64,000 bases of DNA from Geminisphaera colitermitum TAV2 (GTDB lineage Bacteria > Verrucomicrobiota > Verrucomicrobiia > Opitutales > Opitutaceae): positions 1 to 64,000 of the forward strand of contig NZ_ABEA03000135.1 in the NCBI RefSeq assembly GCF_000171235.2, given 5' to 3'. Position numbers and translations under genes: made by a program. Positions 29,101 to 37,212 of the stretch are shown here, piece after piece. Under the pieces are notes generated by a model. The model was not told where the DNA came from, did not search any database, and saw only the letters and a list, made by a program, of their open reading frames with translations. How positions within the stretch are numbered: the stretch's first letter is position 1; each line of letters begins with the position of its first letter.

Positions 29101-30149
29101 CCCTCGACCTCAACCACCACGACCAACACATCAACAACCTCGGCGGCGCAGGCACCCTAGCCCTCACCGACGCCACCCTCACCGCCAACTACACCGACGC
29201 CACCACCACCCTCACCGGCCCCATCACCGGCGACACGAACAGCCAATTCATCAAAAACGGCAACGGCACCCTCGGTATCGAAAACAACAATACAAATTAC
29301 CACGGCACCACCACCATCAACGCCGGAGCCATTGAAATCGAAGCCAACCGCGGCCTCGGCACCGGTAACATCACCTTTGGCGGCAACTCCACCCTGCGCA
29401 CCTACAACAAACTCACCCTCGCCAACAACCTCACCAGCAACGCAGGCGTCACCGCCACCCTCGACATCACCAACGACCTCACCCACACCGGCACCCTCAA
29501 CGGCGCGGGCAACTTCACCAAAACCGGCGCAGGCAAACTCACCCTCACCGGCACCAGCACCGACCTCATCGGAGGCACCACCATCAACACTGGCGAACTC
29601 GCCCTCGCCACCACCGCCCGCCTCGCTGGTCCCATCACAGCCAATGCCAACACCACCCTCAGCGGCACCGGCACCGCCCTCGGCAACGTCTCAGTTGCCA
29701 GCGGCGCCATCATAGCCCCCGGCAACTACGCCGACACCGCCAACACCGGCACCCTCCACATCGGCGGCAACCTCAACCTCGCAGGCGGCTCCATCATCGA
29801 CTGGCAACAAGGCGACTTCATCTCCATCGCAGGCAACCTCACCCTCACCGGCACCGCCCTCGTCAACCTCGACGACTACGTCAACGGCACCACTGTTTAT
29901 CTGGCCAGCTTCAACCTCATCAACGGCGGCAGCATCGACCTCTACGACGCTGCCAACTGGTTTGCCCTCAACACCGCGCACAACGCAGCCTACGGCGATT
30001 ACACCGGCCACTTTGAATTCATCTCAGAGAACGGCAGCAACTACCTCATTTACACCACCCCCGTTCCCGAACCCGCCACCTGGGCGCTCATCATCGGCTC
30101 CACATTCCTAGGCTGGACCTGCATCTACCGCCGCAAACAACGCCGATAA
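20154..30149 (+). CDS. Giant PEP-CTERM surface protein with autotransporter-type beta repeats
   Basis: 3331 residues from the ATG at 20154; an ATG at 20223 would give a more standard signal peptide (MRALMFATALAMAFLLSFIV) and is a real alternative. The body is a long series of beta-helix-type repeats such as LTKTGTGTLALNGANTFSGG and related G-x-L-x-L-x-G-x-N-x-Y-x-G-G units, known as autotransporter-associated beta-strand repeats. The C-terminus is a PEP-CTERM signal (PVPEPATWALIIGSTF, then RRKQRR), so exosortase handling is expected instead of an autotransporter barrel. The last third is more GC-rich and more repetitive than the middle. Probable adhesin or matrix protein. Confidence 0.88.
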   Translation: MRTLSSHRPLTLLSIVSFANESAMRALMFATALAMAFLLSFIVTGQAIGSTWTGGAGNTNWSAAGNWDNSIVPNAPGASAEFNSATTPSLSGQTIALGADRTLDAFIVNLAATAHTLNFSSASNTLIFNSGTGAPSSFTFNGNGSLTMASKLALANDLNLFNNSGGSGRITFNGGINLDANAMNINVLSTGGLVTINGIISGTDGTLTKTGTGTLALNGANTFSGGVTLSNGTLLLGNNAALGTGRVSVNGGAFQIAANRTLGNLFDFSADSTPQFLGNSGNIYTFDGSGASTLDGTSTFQIAYGVTTTFGPNHALVDSTAPGATPGKLVKDGSAGTLILSSGNSTYSGGTDVRLGKLATATLDSGKNVTLGAAKNGENYFGVGDITVSQLGTTLDINGATAGNTRVTLAGSTLTLADNAIMKINNGASFALKGGTLSGGSSGTAGDLVLTGNLLFNGTNLSNTGGIDFIFDSVGATARTISTDISGYELTDTDLNLIKRGTNVLAFSSAPATSLSSFHTRGDVRVEDGTLDFGSVTTLSARQLALANNATVAFGRDNQVSLDTALALLAPTNTSTTRGKLTLNDTSQTFASLSLASNASLAVTDWGKNILANKTIWDDASDKAHIYVLADPNLSAAELARISFTGVSRSSVVTNNGGKYEIAPYLADISRWNSSSAGNTFTWLNEQDWDGGVPNTSGMTANMTFSGSTARTMSLGSNTFHVASLDFNLSGASTSLTFNGTSTSNRGILKIDNGIADKNSVVKYVGSATSQVIFGNTSRVDIDDTVEFNITSNKTASLSNPACYDINFTANTLYGTGDIIKTGTGSLRIDTQSGAGAYSGTIHLVEGILFIPGGSTGATIGNATISIDGTGTVAMAAPNLPNLNKFIINSDFTVQHNGMAGSPVIFGYSGDVALNQASTTISGNTGRYTFNFDFVDGADQTGTVLSSALTFKNGNGTIGQIDLNGDHSTFSGGLTIAKGIYAANTNLQNNLLIGKREGTLVGYTDYTNYLGSGVLNIGSGHKTSGTYGLFVKNNGYDTLVAGTINMTDDGARLNFVKGNSSVSGNVLFSGANAKFVNTSGAGTVFLISDGNLTFENGASLNYGTGSVGNINLVMNTAGYDTVLKSDAPLILGGSSADLKSHSASSMLNKTGTGRTTLETSLTASTIAVNYTPSGVTPEQGSILDLGSASNVVSGLNHSNSQLVAYTGGTIETNQANINIYKVTTAGGTIRLGSDNKISSIIDGSMTNTNFALSLQGGKFDANGYKQQFGRLNITTTGSTIDIGKNTGGLTFESLVMDAAPGLLYMMNSASDGKWASNASNIDQYGYFRILTSSLTGTLINNLLNNMHFVGYEDADTFTSGNYTYFTPGQNQLFEWLGNNDLDSNGFQQNDNWSPVGASTIPNAAGSMALIHNYDTALNGKTILLNGTNTFGGINIKANINQAFTIAGTSGSKLILDNNGNGAKISYDNKAVSASAPVIAADLELRDNLTIDTIGNTKSANASGNTGVGEDLWGRLTTTGVISGNYGITKTGVGLWQVGDNLTANSVLNNTYTGETLWLDGGIVIGASGTLFGTNSLHVSGPGSHILHATVGRSYTIDTPLFLDADLQFAYTTRQTQANALIQFGSHDPAKNTNGLIGSGIKTISSATNAGDGAYLYIRQNMVGVDDTSGLRVMGRLALSGNNTFKGGVELGSGHLYIGSDTALGSGTFTITGSPTIRAIDGKSNATTTPPVTTRILQNRLDWSGGVMLNGGNFSFTHAGTSRLGSGMFSITSQNSVGGQNLVFGKDHIFVDAGVGVANKSGFEITSISQKSPNDRLTMRFEGGDNTFSEGLNFRQVTMSEQLHDNAFSLQLGSSSTSNDNGRTVAKGPIGTGTLTLGGVNTVMDAGVYAYNNDVTLHNKLEINVARLHTGVINEAIGTGSNYNNFSNNNGQVLTFAYNGAVNLTRDLTIDAKSGFTVFSADTQLTGNAKLTKTGEGYLQLIDPHNNYTGGTSIKAGGMIVGDGNVHDGTSGDISIGAKRVAGTGTPLGIGTLSISDSGQGLAIRIADGHSAYLTDANLLIKDGTGIRLGSSTAPGAILPGEPASWGNNARLVIGTPDGTAQRIGRAVDDNLSVLGILRTVSDTSAIVKTGTGVTTAAVNFDTANLIIEQGTLALDATNLLRDTRKLTLDGGTLSLGGHNQTLAAGSILDMTNSSRIDFGNTPYDTKLTFSDLALVDTGSSYLFGSTGNADLMFDVTNWNGLASGNGVDQLLFTNFSGEVDKRIRNITFNYGTSGAKVIALGNGLYELVATSVTYEWQGSSSWEVDGGWTRPGNPSKIGDSALFGDLDPELNGKTINTGTTKQLGAIVVSNTMGAAFTIGNPGSQLTLQGELPEDDVHIRITPESNASPTIAANLILANNLRVNHEGTGIATLSGQITDAGVGINAPASLTKQGDGILRITAGTSTYRGGTILEDGTLQIGASSSISGGAVTNGPLGTGPLTVTNGTLEAINAARTLHNAIALSGDIAIAGPRALTLQGAGNSAATLAASTTLDIANPTGRLSIGTGYGANGLTGAANARLTKTGAGLLDLQGANTYAGGTTVQQGTLRLGHGSAAGTGDIALAANTTLNLDFSNGTIANTLTGTGSTNILGQNIALATNAASYTGNWHVAANASATITDTNNLGAASTLNLNAPTARLTIAPTATGNYTFANTLKGNGTLAVNLANATDTFTLANNPATSAFNGTLRLDRSTFALDAAASTRLANATLSLGTGNTTTVTDGIQTTANLTLDGGKLIYPGATLPSSTISTGIINTTTLALNSGSVQLDIRATPPPPSSTTDANLLEQDDRVLVTLINANTVTGNAANLTLLDATGTAITTPRTQAITQTNTHVANAIYDYSLATTNGTGSNGLYLNYGLTQIDILNGKALTLTERAGATGNAADMNALITGTGDLNINATNTISLSRQNTHTGETQITNGILRANTTDIIANSTRVTLANTGTTLDLNHHDQHINNLGGAGTLALTDATLTANYTDATTTLTGPITGDTNSQFIKNGNGTLGIENNNTNYHGTTTINAGAIEIEANRGLGTGNITFGGNSTLRTYNKLTLANNLTSNAGVTATLDITNDLTHTGTLNGAGNFTKTGAGKLTLTGTSTDLIGGTTINTGELALATTARLAGPITANANTTLSGTGTALGNVSVASGAIIAPGNYADTANTGTLHIGGNLNLAGGSIIDWQQGDFISIAGNLTLTGTALVNLDDYVNGTTVYLASFNLINGGSIDLYDAANWFALNTAHNAAYGDYTGHFEFISENGSNYLIYTTPVPEPATWALIIGSTFLGWTCIYRRKQRR
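28585..28598. repeat. C14 tract in the giant surface-protein gene
   Basis: Encodes a short proline run (IRATPPPPSSTTD) about 500 residues before the C-terminal sorting signal; in frame. A slip would remove the PEP-CTERM anchor. Confidence 0.9.
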
Positions 30150-30167
30150 CCGCCTTCGGATGATAAC

Positions 30168-31613
30168 GTCCGGAGTCTTGCGCACATTTTCTAAAGCTAT
30201 AGAGGCAGGGGAGATAACCCTGATGACAACAGAAACCACGAAGGAAGGTCGCGATGAAACCGCGACCGAAGACAAAGCAATGCCCGGCGGAGTAATCCGC
30301 GTGGACGAAAAGATGATCCAAAGCCACCTCGACAAGGTGGTGTTATCGACCGTGGAGCAAACGCTCAACGCGCTGCTCGACGCCGAAGCCGAACGCTTGT
30401 GCGGGGCAGGACGGTACGAGCACACCGAGGCGCGCAAAGACCAGCGAGCGGGCCATTACGAGCGGCAATACCACACGAAGGCGGGCGAAGTGACGCTGCG
30501 CATGCCCAAGCTGCGGAAACTGCCATTTGAAACGGCGATCATAGAGCGATATCGACGACGCGAAAGCAGCGTCGAGGAAGCTCTTGTGGAGATGTATCTG
30601 GCGGGCGTGTCCGTGCGACGCGTCGAGGACATAACCGAGGCGCTATGGGGCTCGCGCGTGAGTCCATCGACGCTGAGCGAACTCAACCAGAAGATCGCGG
30701 TGCAAATCGACACCTGGCGCGCCCGCCCGATCGAAGGTGAGCACGCCTATGTTTATCTCGACGGCATCTGGCTGAAACGCAGCTGGGGCGGCGAAGTCAA
30801 AAACGTAAGCATCTTGGTCGCAGTGGGAGTAAACACAGAGGGTTACCGCGAAGTGCTCGCCGTGGAGGAAGGGACGAAGGAAGACAAAGCCTCGTGGCAA
30901 AACTTTCTGCGCCGCATCAAAGAACGCGGACTCAAAGGCGTGAAACTGTTCATCTCGGACAAGTGCCTCGGTCTGGTGGAAAGCCTCGCCGAGTTCTATC
31001 CGGAGGCCAAACACCAACGCTGCGCGGTGCATTTTTACCGCAACGTGTGGTCGCTGGTACCCGCCGGCAAAGTGCGTGAGGTGGCGGCGATGCTCAAAGC
31101 GATTCACGCGAGCGAGGACCGGGCCTCGGCACGCATCAAAGCCGCGCAAGTGGGCGCGAAACTGCGCGAGATGAAACTGCCCGCCGCCGCGCAACTGGTG
31201 GAAACAAGCATCGACGAAACGCTCAACTATTACGACTTCCCGAGCCAGCACTGGCGTTCATTGCGAACGAACAACCCGCTCGAAAGGCTCATGCGGGAAA
31301 TACGACGGCGAACACGAGCCGTGGGAGCGTTTCCCGACGGCAACTCGGCCATGGTACTTGTGGCCGCGCGCCTGCGCCACGTAGCTGGAACGCAATGGGG
31401 CCAGAAACGTTACATGGACATGGCCCGGATTAACAACGCCGCGACGATGGAAGTCCAGGCGGCATGAAACTTTGGCTCGGGGCTGCGCTGCGGCCCGCCA
31501 AGCCGGGCCTACGCGCAGCCCCGAGCCCTCAACGAAAAACCATACAACAAAAACAACACAGAACCTTCCTGCGCCGAATATATGCTTCCCAAAATCTGCG
31601 CAACTTGACAGAC
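30168..31613 (+). mobile_element. IS256-family insertion sequence
   Basis: The element carries one transposase. Imperfect terminal inverted repeats are proposed at 30168-30190 and 31591-31613, sharing the core TTGCGCA-N-ATTTT and the outer GTC. The size of about 1.45 kb fits the family. No matching target duplication was seen next to these ends, so the insertion may be old or the ends slightly off. It begins 18 bases after the stop of the giant gene. Between transposase and right end lies a strong hairpin (arms at about 31475-31524). Confidence 0.7.
30223..31467 (+). CDS. IS256-family transposase
   Basis: 414 residues from the ATG at 30223, which has a GGGGAG ribosome site upstream, unusual in this window; longer readings lack one. 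The family's DDE residues are visible: Asp180 in YLDGIW, Asp246 in FISDKCLG and Glu354 in NNPLERLMREIRRRT. The YHTKAGEVTLRMPKLR and QRCAVHFYRNV blocks are also typical. The frame is full length, so the enzyme may be active. Confidence 0.95.
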   Translation: MTTETTKEGRDETATEDKAMPGGVIRVDEKMIQSHLDKVVLSTVEQTLNALLDAEAERLCGAGRYEHTEARKDQRAGHYERQYHTKAGEVTLRMPKLRKLPFETAIIERYRRRESSVEEALVEMYLAGVSVRRVEDITEALWGSRVSPSTLSELNQKIAVQIDTWRARPIEGEHAYVYLDGIWLKRSWGGEVKNVSILVAVGVNTEGYREVLAVEEGTKEDKASWQNFLRRIKERGLKGVKLFISDKCLGLVESLAEFYPEAKHQRCAVHFYRNVWSLVPAGKVREVAAMLKAIHASEDRASARIKAAQVGAKLREMKLPAAAQLVETSIDETLNYYDFPSQHWRSLRTNNPLERLMREIRRRTRAVGAFPDGNSAMVLVAARLRHVAGTQWGQKRYMDMARINNAATMEVQAA

Positions 31614-31743
31614 ACTACCCTTATAGATGAAGGATGGCGTATTTCCAGCGATTCGGCAAGTCCGTCCTTGATAAGGCGAGATTCACGGACCAGACACCTT
31701 CTGAAAATTTCACACGGAGGCACGGAGAAATACACCAGAAGAG

Positions 31744-32490
31744 CTATCCGTTATCTACCAATTCCTGAACCTGTAGTGTTTTGTCTTTTTCGTTTTGTCG
31801 TATAATCAGAAGCTTTCGGGCATTCAACCATGCCTCCGTATAGCCACGATAAAGGATTTTGAAGTCGTCCTGCCCTTGTTTTACCGCCAATCCCAACGGG
31901 AAACGGGGTGTCGATTTGTCATCCCTGTCCTTTAATAATTCCGGCGGATAGGGAATAGGATTGGATAGCAACTTGGGTAAAACAATATTGGTATTCCCAA
32001 TCTTGGCATAAAGTTCCTGCCCTGTAAGATTAAGGATTCGTGTGAAGTGGATCGGAAATGCGTCGATGCTGTCGTCAATCGGCATCCCCCTCACTTCCTT
32101 GCCGTTGGCGGATGGTACAACGGCAAAGAGAACAAGTGCATTTTTGGTTTGGCCTGGCCATGCTATTTCGCTGAGAGGTTTCCATGGCTTTTGGGTATTC
32201 TCGCCATCCTTGGCGACGAAGACCAAATGAATTGGCTTCTTTTTCAGGGCAATGGGTTGTGAACGGCGGTTGGTCGACAGTTTGACCATCGGAATATCGT
32301 TCGCGTTTATATAACAGTAAAAATTCTCCAGTATTTCATCATTTGCCAATGCGATGGCGCAAAATGAATAGGGATGGGTATCCTTCCCCTCGGTTCGTCT
32401 CTCTTTATCGGGGACTGATTGCGCAAATGTCGTCCAAAGTGGAGACAGGAATAAGACAAGCCGGATTAAATTTCGTCTGTGGTGAGCCAT
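31744..32490 (-). CDS. Secreted protein of unknown function after the pseudopilin cassette
   Basis: 248 residues with a signal peptide (RRNLIRLVLFLSPLWTTFA, cleavage near AQS). No domain was recognised; it has beta-rich blocks and a C-terminal EAWLNARKLLIIRQNEK. It overlaps the end of the Verru_Chthon protein A gene by 25 bases, so it belongs to the same transcript and may serve the same assembly. The base composition is AT-richer, like the cassette. The 130 bases between it and the insertion sequence hold only short repeat-like fragments. Confidence 0.7.
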   Translation of the reverse strand: MAHHRRNLIRLVLFLSPLWTTFAQSVPDKERRTEGKDTHPYSFCAIALANDEILENFYCYINANDIPMVKLSTNRRSQPIALKKKPIHLVFVAKDGENTQKPWKPLSEIAWPGQTKNALVLFAVVPSANGKEVRGMPIDDSIDAFPIHFTRILNLTGQELYAKIGNTNIVLPKLLSNPIPYPPELLKDRDDKSTPRFPLGLAVKQGQDDFKILYRGYTEAWLNARKLLIIRQNEKDKTLQVQELVDNG

Positions 32491-35411
32491 CGGAAGGAGA
32501 TTATCTTGAATTGTCGTCCAAATTTATAGCTGGCGGGAGGGTTTAATTCGTTATCGGTGCTGTATGAGCCAGAGGTGGGTTTCGTGAGATCGGGGACTCG
32601 CTGCACCGTTGCTTCGCACCATGCTCGCGATATAATCTCTTCGGTTATGGGATTCCTGACATCCCCATATGCTCTGACAAGAAACGTATCGGAACGCGCT
32701 GTTATGAATTGTGCCATTGATGCAACGACATCCGCCTGTGTCAAAGCACCCGCTGTATTGCGCAGATCGGCAGAGATGGAACTGTTTATTCCTTGGGTTG
32801 TAATCGCTCCTTCTATTACTCCAGAATTTATAAATTCTTTTAAGCTGTCAAATGGCTTATTATTTGAAGTTGTCCAACTCTGTATTTGATCTACGATCTT
32901 TTGTGCCAGATTCTGAATTGCGTTGGTTGCGTTTACTTGTCGTCCTGCGCCTTCAAGCGCATCCATATCACTTATGGAAGTGCTGCCATCAACAGGTTTC
33001 GAAAGTTGCTGCGCACCGTGTGGAAAACGAAAAAATACATCATCCAGATTAGGTTCTGTGCCTCCCTGATATTCCCAATCCGACAGTGCATTGCCCAGCA
33101 GCATTGTCCATGCATCCTTGGATGTTGAATTAATATTAAATGCGCCTTTAATCACTAAATAGCGTGCGGCTTTATCATATGCCTTTATGTCGGAACGAAT
33201 ATTGGCCTCTGACATTGCTGATTGGCCCTGAGGCAAATATATGTGTATGTAACGATTGGGTAATGCAAGCGGTGAGCCAAATCCCCAATTGCTGCTTAAT
33301 ACGATATCGTGCCCCTCTCGCGGTATAGTTGATACGAAACATTCATCCAATATGGCATTATCCCCCCCCCCCCAAGGACTACCAATAGAATATGCTTTAT
33401 TTTTTTTCAGATGAGTCAGCATTCCCAATGAAGTCACCTCCTGACGGGGAAGGTCAAAAAGTATGATTTTTGACTGACCAGCAAATAGGCCATCCACATC
33501 GCCGCTCAAACTCGATGGGGCTTTTGTGGATGCCAGAAGAGTAAGGTCTGTGGTCGGAGTGGCGCCAGTTATATCAATATTTACTCGTGGATCACTGCTT
33601 GTATGCGGCGTCCCAGATGAGTTTTCAGGATTTCCATTTGTCCATTGCTGGAGATTGTTGGCCAATATAAATCCATAACCAAAATCATAACTGCCTGAAG
33701 GTGATATGTCAGATTCATTATCGAATTCTAGATTATATGATTGAATTTCGGTATTTCCTATTTCGGCCATTCGCATTGTCACCTTTAGGTTGGAAACAGC
33801 TTCTACTTCGATTTTATCAATATCTGTGTCAGCAGTAGTTGTTTGTGTTAATACTGTTTGTGCCGCTCCACTCCCGCCCCCGACCGAAAGCCCGGCGCTG
33901 ATTGTTCCAGAAATTCCTTTGATTTCGCCGGGCTCCAAGATCAAGGTATTTGGTATGTTTATCGTTACAGGTGAGGCCAAGGAAATGACTGACGAATACG
34001 AAGGTATGGCATCATAACTTGGGCTCAATCCATTCTTTATTTTTATGACAGGTAATGCCCCCTCAACATAAAATTGAATGCCATTTGTACCGCCTATTTC
34101 CAATTTGGCCGCATATGGATTCCATAATTCTACATCAATAGCATACCCCATATCAATCACCAAACTGGTTGCGGTGCTGGAGGTGTGATTTTTCTTTATA
34201 GAAAATCGGAGTTTAAAATCTGTCACAATCGGGCCAATGGGCATAAGAGCATCAGGAACCGAGTTTTGTGTCCTAGGATAATATGTTGCCTCGTAAGGTG
34301 TGGCGGAACCCGGTTCTGGCCTTACGCGCATGAATTTAACAGCGTCGGAGTCTGCTGCTTCATTAAGTGGGGATAAATCTTTTTTTAATATCACATTCCC
34401 ATCCCCGTTATGTGATGCACTTAAGTTAACAAGCACTCCTTCACTTAATGGCGTTAAATTATGAAATTGCGTGCGAATAGCTTCTGCGCGATTGCTTGCA
34501 CTAGCAGTTGCATTTGGTAACAGACGCATTTGGGCTCGATTAGTGATCCGTGGCAAAAAGTTAATCGTATCAACATGGATGCTGTCATAGCTGCTGGGTG
34601 GGTCATTTAATGTTAACTCCAAACGTGGGCGTATTAAAGATAGTTGATTCAGGCGTTGGCGGTCTTTATTTGTATCAGCGGTGCCAACGGCTCCCCCTCC
34701 CCCCCAGTTTTGGCTGTATGTCCCAGAGTTATTATAATCGATACGATTGGCATAGTCTTTGCTGACTGCATCGGTCAGCGCAATGCTTGCCTTCATACCT
34801 TCATCGCCAATCCAGTAGGCATAATGGCCAATCGTTGCATCGGTAGTTCCACTCATGCCTGGTATGTCATCTTGCTTGATTTTGATCTTCTGCTTATCTA
34901 GCACAATGCGTTTTTTGATATTAGGTTCGCCCCAAACATCGTTGCCCGTCGTAGGTACAGAATACTCGTCAACCAAGGCAACTTCTCCACCGCCTCCCTC
35001 GGGTCCGGAGTTGGCGTCATTAAAGAGGTTATGCAAAGCCAATGAAGGAACCATCGTGGCTGGATCTGTCACAATAGAATTTTCATTTCCACTAACCAAC
35101 CAAGTATCAATAGTATTGGTATTTTTATTCCAAATGCCAGTCAAATAGGGTTGATTGACAGTGGCGCTTTGCCAATCTCCGCGAATTGTAATACGAGCAT
35201 CTGGCCCGGCGTATTTCTGGAGTTGGCCAACAGCTATATTGAGCGCCATCATCGCATTTTGACGGGCCTTGGCAACATCTTGCGAGTTCGAGGAAACTTG
35301 TGTCTCGACCCGCGTCAGCGTGGACATCGCAACCAAGATTAGCACCAAGAAGGCGATCAGCACGATTGTGATCAAAAGGGCGAAGCCGCATTGTTGTTTC
35401 TTCGTCTTCAT
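32466..35411 (-). CDS. Verru_Chthon cassette protein A (large GspK-like pseudopilin)
   Basis: 981 residues from the ATG at 35411. The N-terminus is pilin-like, with a basic leader, CG at 8-9, then the hydrophobic FALLITIVLIAFLVLIL without a Glu at +5, as in GspK-type minor pseudopilins. The long remainder is the export-side globular part. Gene order (D, B, C, A), length and N-terminus fit the Verru_Chthon cassette first noted in Verrucomicrobium and Chthoniobacter. A G12 tract (coding strand) encodes GGG near residue 680 without breaking frame. Confidence 0.8.
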   Translation of the reverse strand: MKTKKQQCGFALLITIVLIAFLVLILVAMSTLTRVETQVSSNSQDVAKARQNAMMALNIAVGQLQKYAGPDARITIRGDWQSATVNQPYLTGIWNKNTNTIDTWLVSGNENSIVTDPATMVPSLALHNLFNDANSGPEGGGGEVALVDEYSVPTTGNDVWGEPNIKKRIVLDKQKIKIKQDDIPGMSGTTDATIGHYAYWIGDEGMKASIALTDAVSKDYANRIDYNNSGTYSQNWGGGGAVGTADTNKDRQRLNQLSLIRPRLELTLNDPPSSYDSIHVDTINFLPRITNRAQMRLLPNATASASNRAEAIRTQFHNLTPLSEGVLVNLSASHNGDGNVILKKDLSPLNEAADSDAVKFMRVRPEPGSATPYEATYYPRTQNSVPDALMPIGPIVTDFKLRFSIKKNHTSSTATSLVIDMGYAIDVELWNPYAAKLEIGGTNGIQFYVEGALPVIKIKNGLSPSYDAIPSYSSVISLASPVTINIPNTLILEPGEIKGISGTISAGLSVGGGSGAAQTVLTQTTTADTDIDKIEVEAVSNLKVTMRMAEIGNTEIQSYNLEFDNESDISPSGSYDFGYGFILANNLQQWTNGNPENSSGTPHTSSDPRVNIDITGATPTTDLTLLASTKAPSSLSGDVDGLFAGQSKIILFDLPRQEVTSLGMLTHLKKNKAYSIGSPWGGGDNAILDECFVSTIPREGHDIVLSSNWGFGSPLALPNRYIHIYLPQGQSAMSEANIRSDIKAYDKAARYLVIKGAFNINSTSKDAWTMLLGNALSDWEYQGGTEPNLDDVFFRFPHGAQQLSKPVDGSTSISDMDALEGAGRQVNATNAIQNLAQKIVDQIQSWTTSNNKPFDSLKEFINSGVIEGAITTQGINSSISADLRNTAGALTQADVVASMAQFITARSDTFLVRAYGDVRNPITEEIISRAWCEATVQRVPDLTKPTSGSYSTDNELNPPASYKFGRQFKIISFRWLTTDEI
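33362..33373. repeat. C12 tract in the cassette protein A gene
   Basis: Reads as G12 on the coding strand (SPWGGGDNAIL); in frame. It stands out because the surrounding DNA is AT-rich. Confidence 0.9.
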
Positions 35412-35452
35412 AAATATTTTATTTAACTGATATTTACTGCCGGAGGGGGGAG

Positions 35453-36652
35453 TCACAGTGCGTTTGTTTTTAATGAAATGCGACGAGTGTAAACTTTTGA
35501 ATATTTTTCAGCGATTTCCCACCAATTTCCTGTTGTTATACGAGAGCGTTCAAAATCTTCCAAAATCTTGGAACCTTCTGGTGTTAGAATTCTCAACATG
35601 ATTTCTGCTGCAACAGGAATTCCCGTCCATGTTGATTGATAGTCGTTGCCATACCCTGTATAAGCTGCAGGATCAGAATTACTCGTCGGGTCAGGGTTTG
35701 AAGTTGCGACAAAGGTAAATGGCACTGATGATGGCGTAACATTCCCTGCTTTGTGAGGAAAAATTTCTTCCTCATAACCGGTTGTGGCGTTTCGTGCAAA
35801 AAAACGAATCCCAAAGTCAATGATATCATTGGCAATCACCAATGACGCTGCTGGACGCCGTATGATGCCTGGGTATCGGTAATTGCTGTCTCCATTCCCT
35901 ATGTCGTAAACATCCTTTCCTGCATTGCTGTTTGAACTATCTGTGTATGATCCGCGATAAATTATATTATATCCAGCTTTTATTGTGTTTTCAGCGCTAA
36001 CCTCAGAACGGAAAAACATATAGCGATATTGAGCACTCACGGCGGGATTTCCAATTTGGATGCGTATCAATTGATAAGAGACCGCACAGGGCTGACTTTC
36101 AATTGTGCCAGTCGTGAAAAAACGAAGCCAAACGCCAGCATGCCCAAATCTCCAATCTTCCAATTTATCACTGGTATCGATATCGAATGATTTATTATTA
36201 CCTAAAATTGTATTGTTGCTTCCTGACGCACTTGAACTAGGTTTCCTCGTCGTCGTTGTGCCAGATCCAGCATTGTTTATGGGGGTCCATTTCGTATAGA
36301 ATGGGGGTTTATCGCTACCTGATGCACTTACACCAATTTTTGTGTCGCCTGCTGTTGCACCACCACCAATGTCAACAGTTTGATCTCTTTGTACTGTTGC
36401 CGCAAGCCAATTATTCCCATCTTGTTTGAAGAGCATTCCTTCAAGATCGGTTGCTAATTGATTAAAAACGAAACGAGCTTGATTTTCTGTCGTGAGATTT
36501 GCAGCGGATTGATTCCATGCGTTTAGCACGCTCATAGTGATCGTCACCATCAAAGTTATCAGCATGGCGGTTATCCCAAGGGCGACAAGCAATTCAATAA
36601 TTGTAAATCCGTCTTTCCGCTTAATAAGATTTTTTTGAATAAACGATTCCAT
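35453..36652 (-). CDS. Verru_Chthon cassette protein C (GspJ-like pseudopilin)
   Basis: 399 residues. The prepilin site is G15/F16 with FTIIELL and Glu at +5 (residue 20), followed by a long hydrophobic helix. The body resembles J-type minor pseudopilins in length and in its early NQARFVFNQLATDLEGML block. It is 12 bases downstream of protein B and 41 bases upstream of protein A. It is expected to be cleaved by a prepilin peptidase not encoded here. Confidence 0.82.
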   Translation of the reverse strand: MESFIQKNLIKRKDGFTIIELLVALGITAMLITLMVTITMSVLNAWNQSAANLTTENQARFVFNQLATDLEGMLFKQDGNNWLAATVQRDQTVDIGGGATAGDTKIGVSASGSDKPPFYTKWTPINNAGSGTTTTRKPSSSASGSNNTILGNNKSFDIDTSDKLEDWRFGHAGVWLRFFTTGTIESQPCAVSYQLIRIQIGNPAVSAQYRYMFFRSEVSAENTIKAGYNIIYRGSYTDSSNSNAGKDVYDIGNGDSNYRYPGIIRRPAASLVIANDIIDFGIRFFARNATTGYEEEIFPHKAGNVTPSSVPFTFVATSNPDPTSNSDPAAYTGYGNDYQSTWTGIPVAAEIMLRILTPEGSKILEDFERSRITTGNWWEIAEKYSKVYTRRISLKTNAL

Positions 36653-36664
36653 AGGAGGTGGGTT

Positions 36665-37201
36665 TTAACGAACAATAGCCGAGGGGACGATCAAGGCGTT
36701 GCGTTGTGATTCTTCCACAGGACTTCCATCACCATCGGCAGTTGGCATATAAGCTGGCCATGAGATTTTCACATTAAATGCAATGAAACCAGAATTTGGA
36801 TCAGGATCTAGATTGTCATTTTTTAATAATTTAATTTCAAAAAATTTCTCTCCATTTTTCCCAGATGGCCACATGTCCTCCGTTCCTGAACCATCCTTTT
36901 TTGAAATCTTAGCCGTTCCAGATCCTATCTTTTCTCCACTTCGATTTGCATAGATTAGGGAAGATGGAGAATTTATAAAACTGACAAATGTCGAATAATT
37001 GCTGTGTTTGTATTCCTCTTGTAATCCGGCTTGAATACGTGTGAGAAGTCGGGATGCGTCATCACTTTCTTTATTTTCGACAATGGATTTGCTTGTGGCA
37101 GCCAAAACGCCCAAAACACTAACTACTGCCAATGCAAAAATACCAGTGGCCACAACCACTTCGACAAGTGAGAAACCAGTTTTTAATTCATTCGTTTTCA
37201 T
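36665..37201 (-). CDS. Verru_Chthon cassette protein B (GspI-like pseudopilin)
   Basis: 178 residues from the ATG at 37201; a TTG 15 bases earlier is less likely. The N-terminus MKTNELKTGFSLVEVVVATG shows cleavage after G9 with Glu at +5, as in I-type pseudopilins. It sits 11 bases after protein D and 12 bases before protein C. Small size and position match cassette protein B. Confidence 0.82.
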   Translation of the reverse strand: MKTNELKTGFSLVEVVVATGIFALAVVSVLGVLAATSKSIVENKESDDASRLLTRIQAGLQEEYKHSNYSTFVSFINSPSSLIYANRSGEKIGSGTAKISKKDGSGTEDMWPSGKNGEKFFEIKLLKNDNLDPDPNSGFIAFNVKISWPAYMPTADGDGSPVEESQRNALIVPSAIVR

Positions 37202-37212
37202 TTTAGAGTTTA

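Noticed and set aside
30160-30222. Upstream start for the IS256 transposase
   Set aside because: The ATG at 30223 has a ribosome site; the upstream part overlaps the proposed left inverted repeat.
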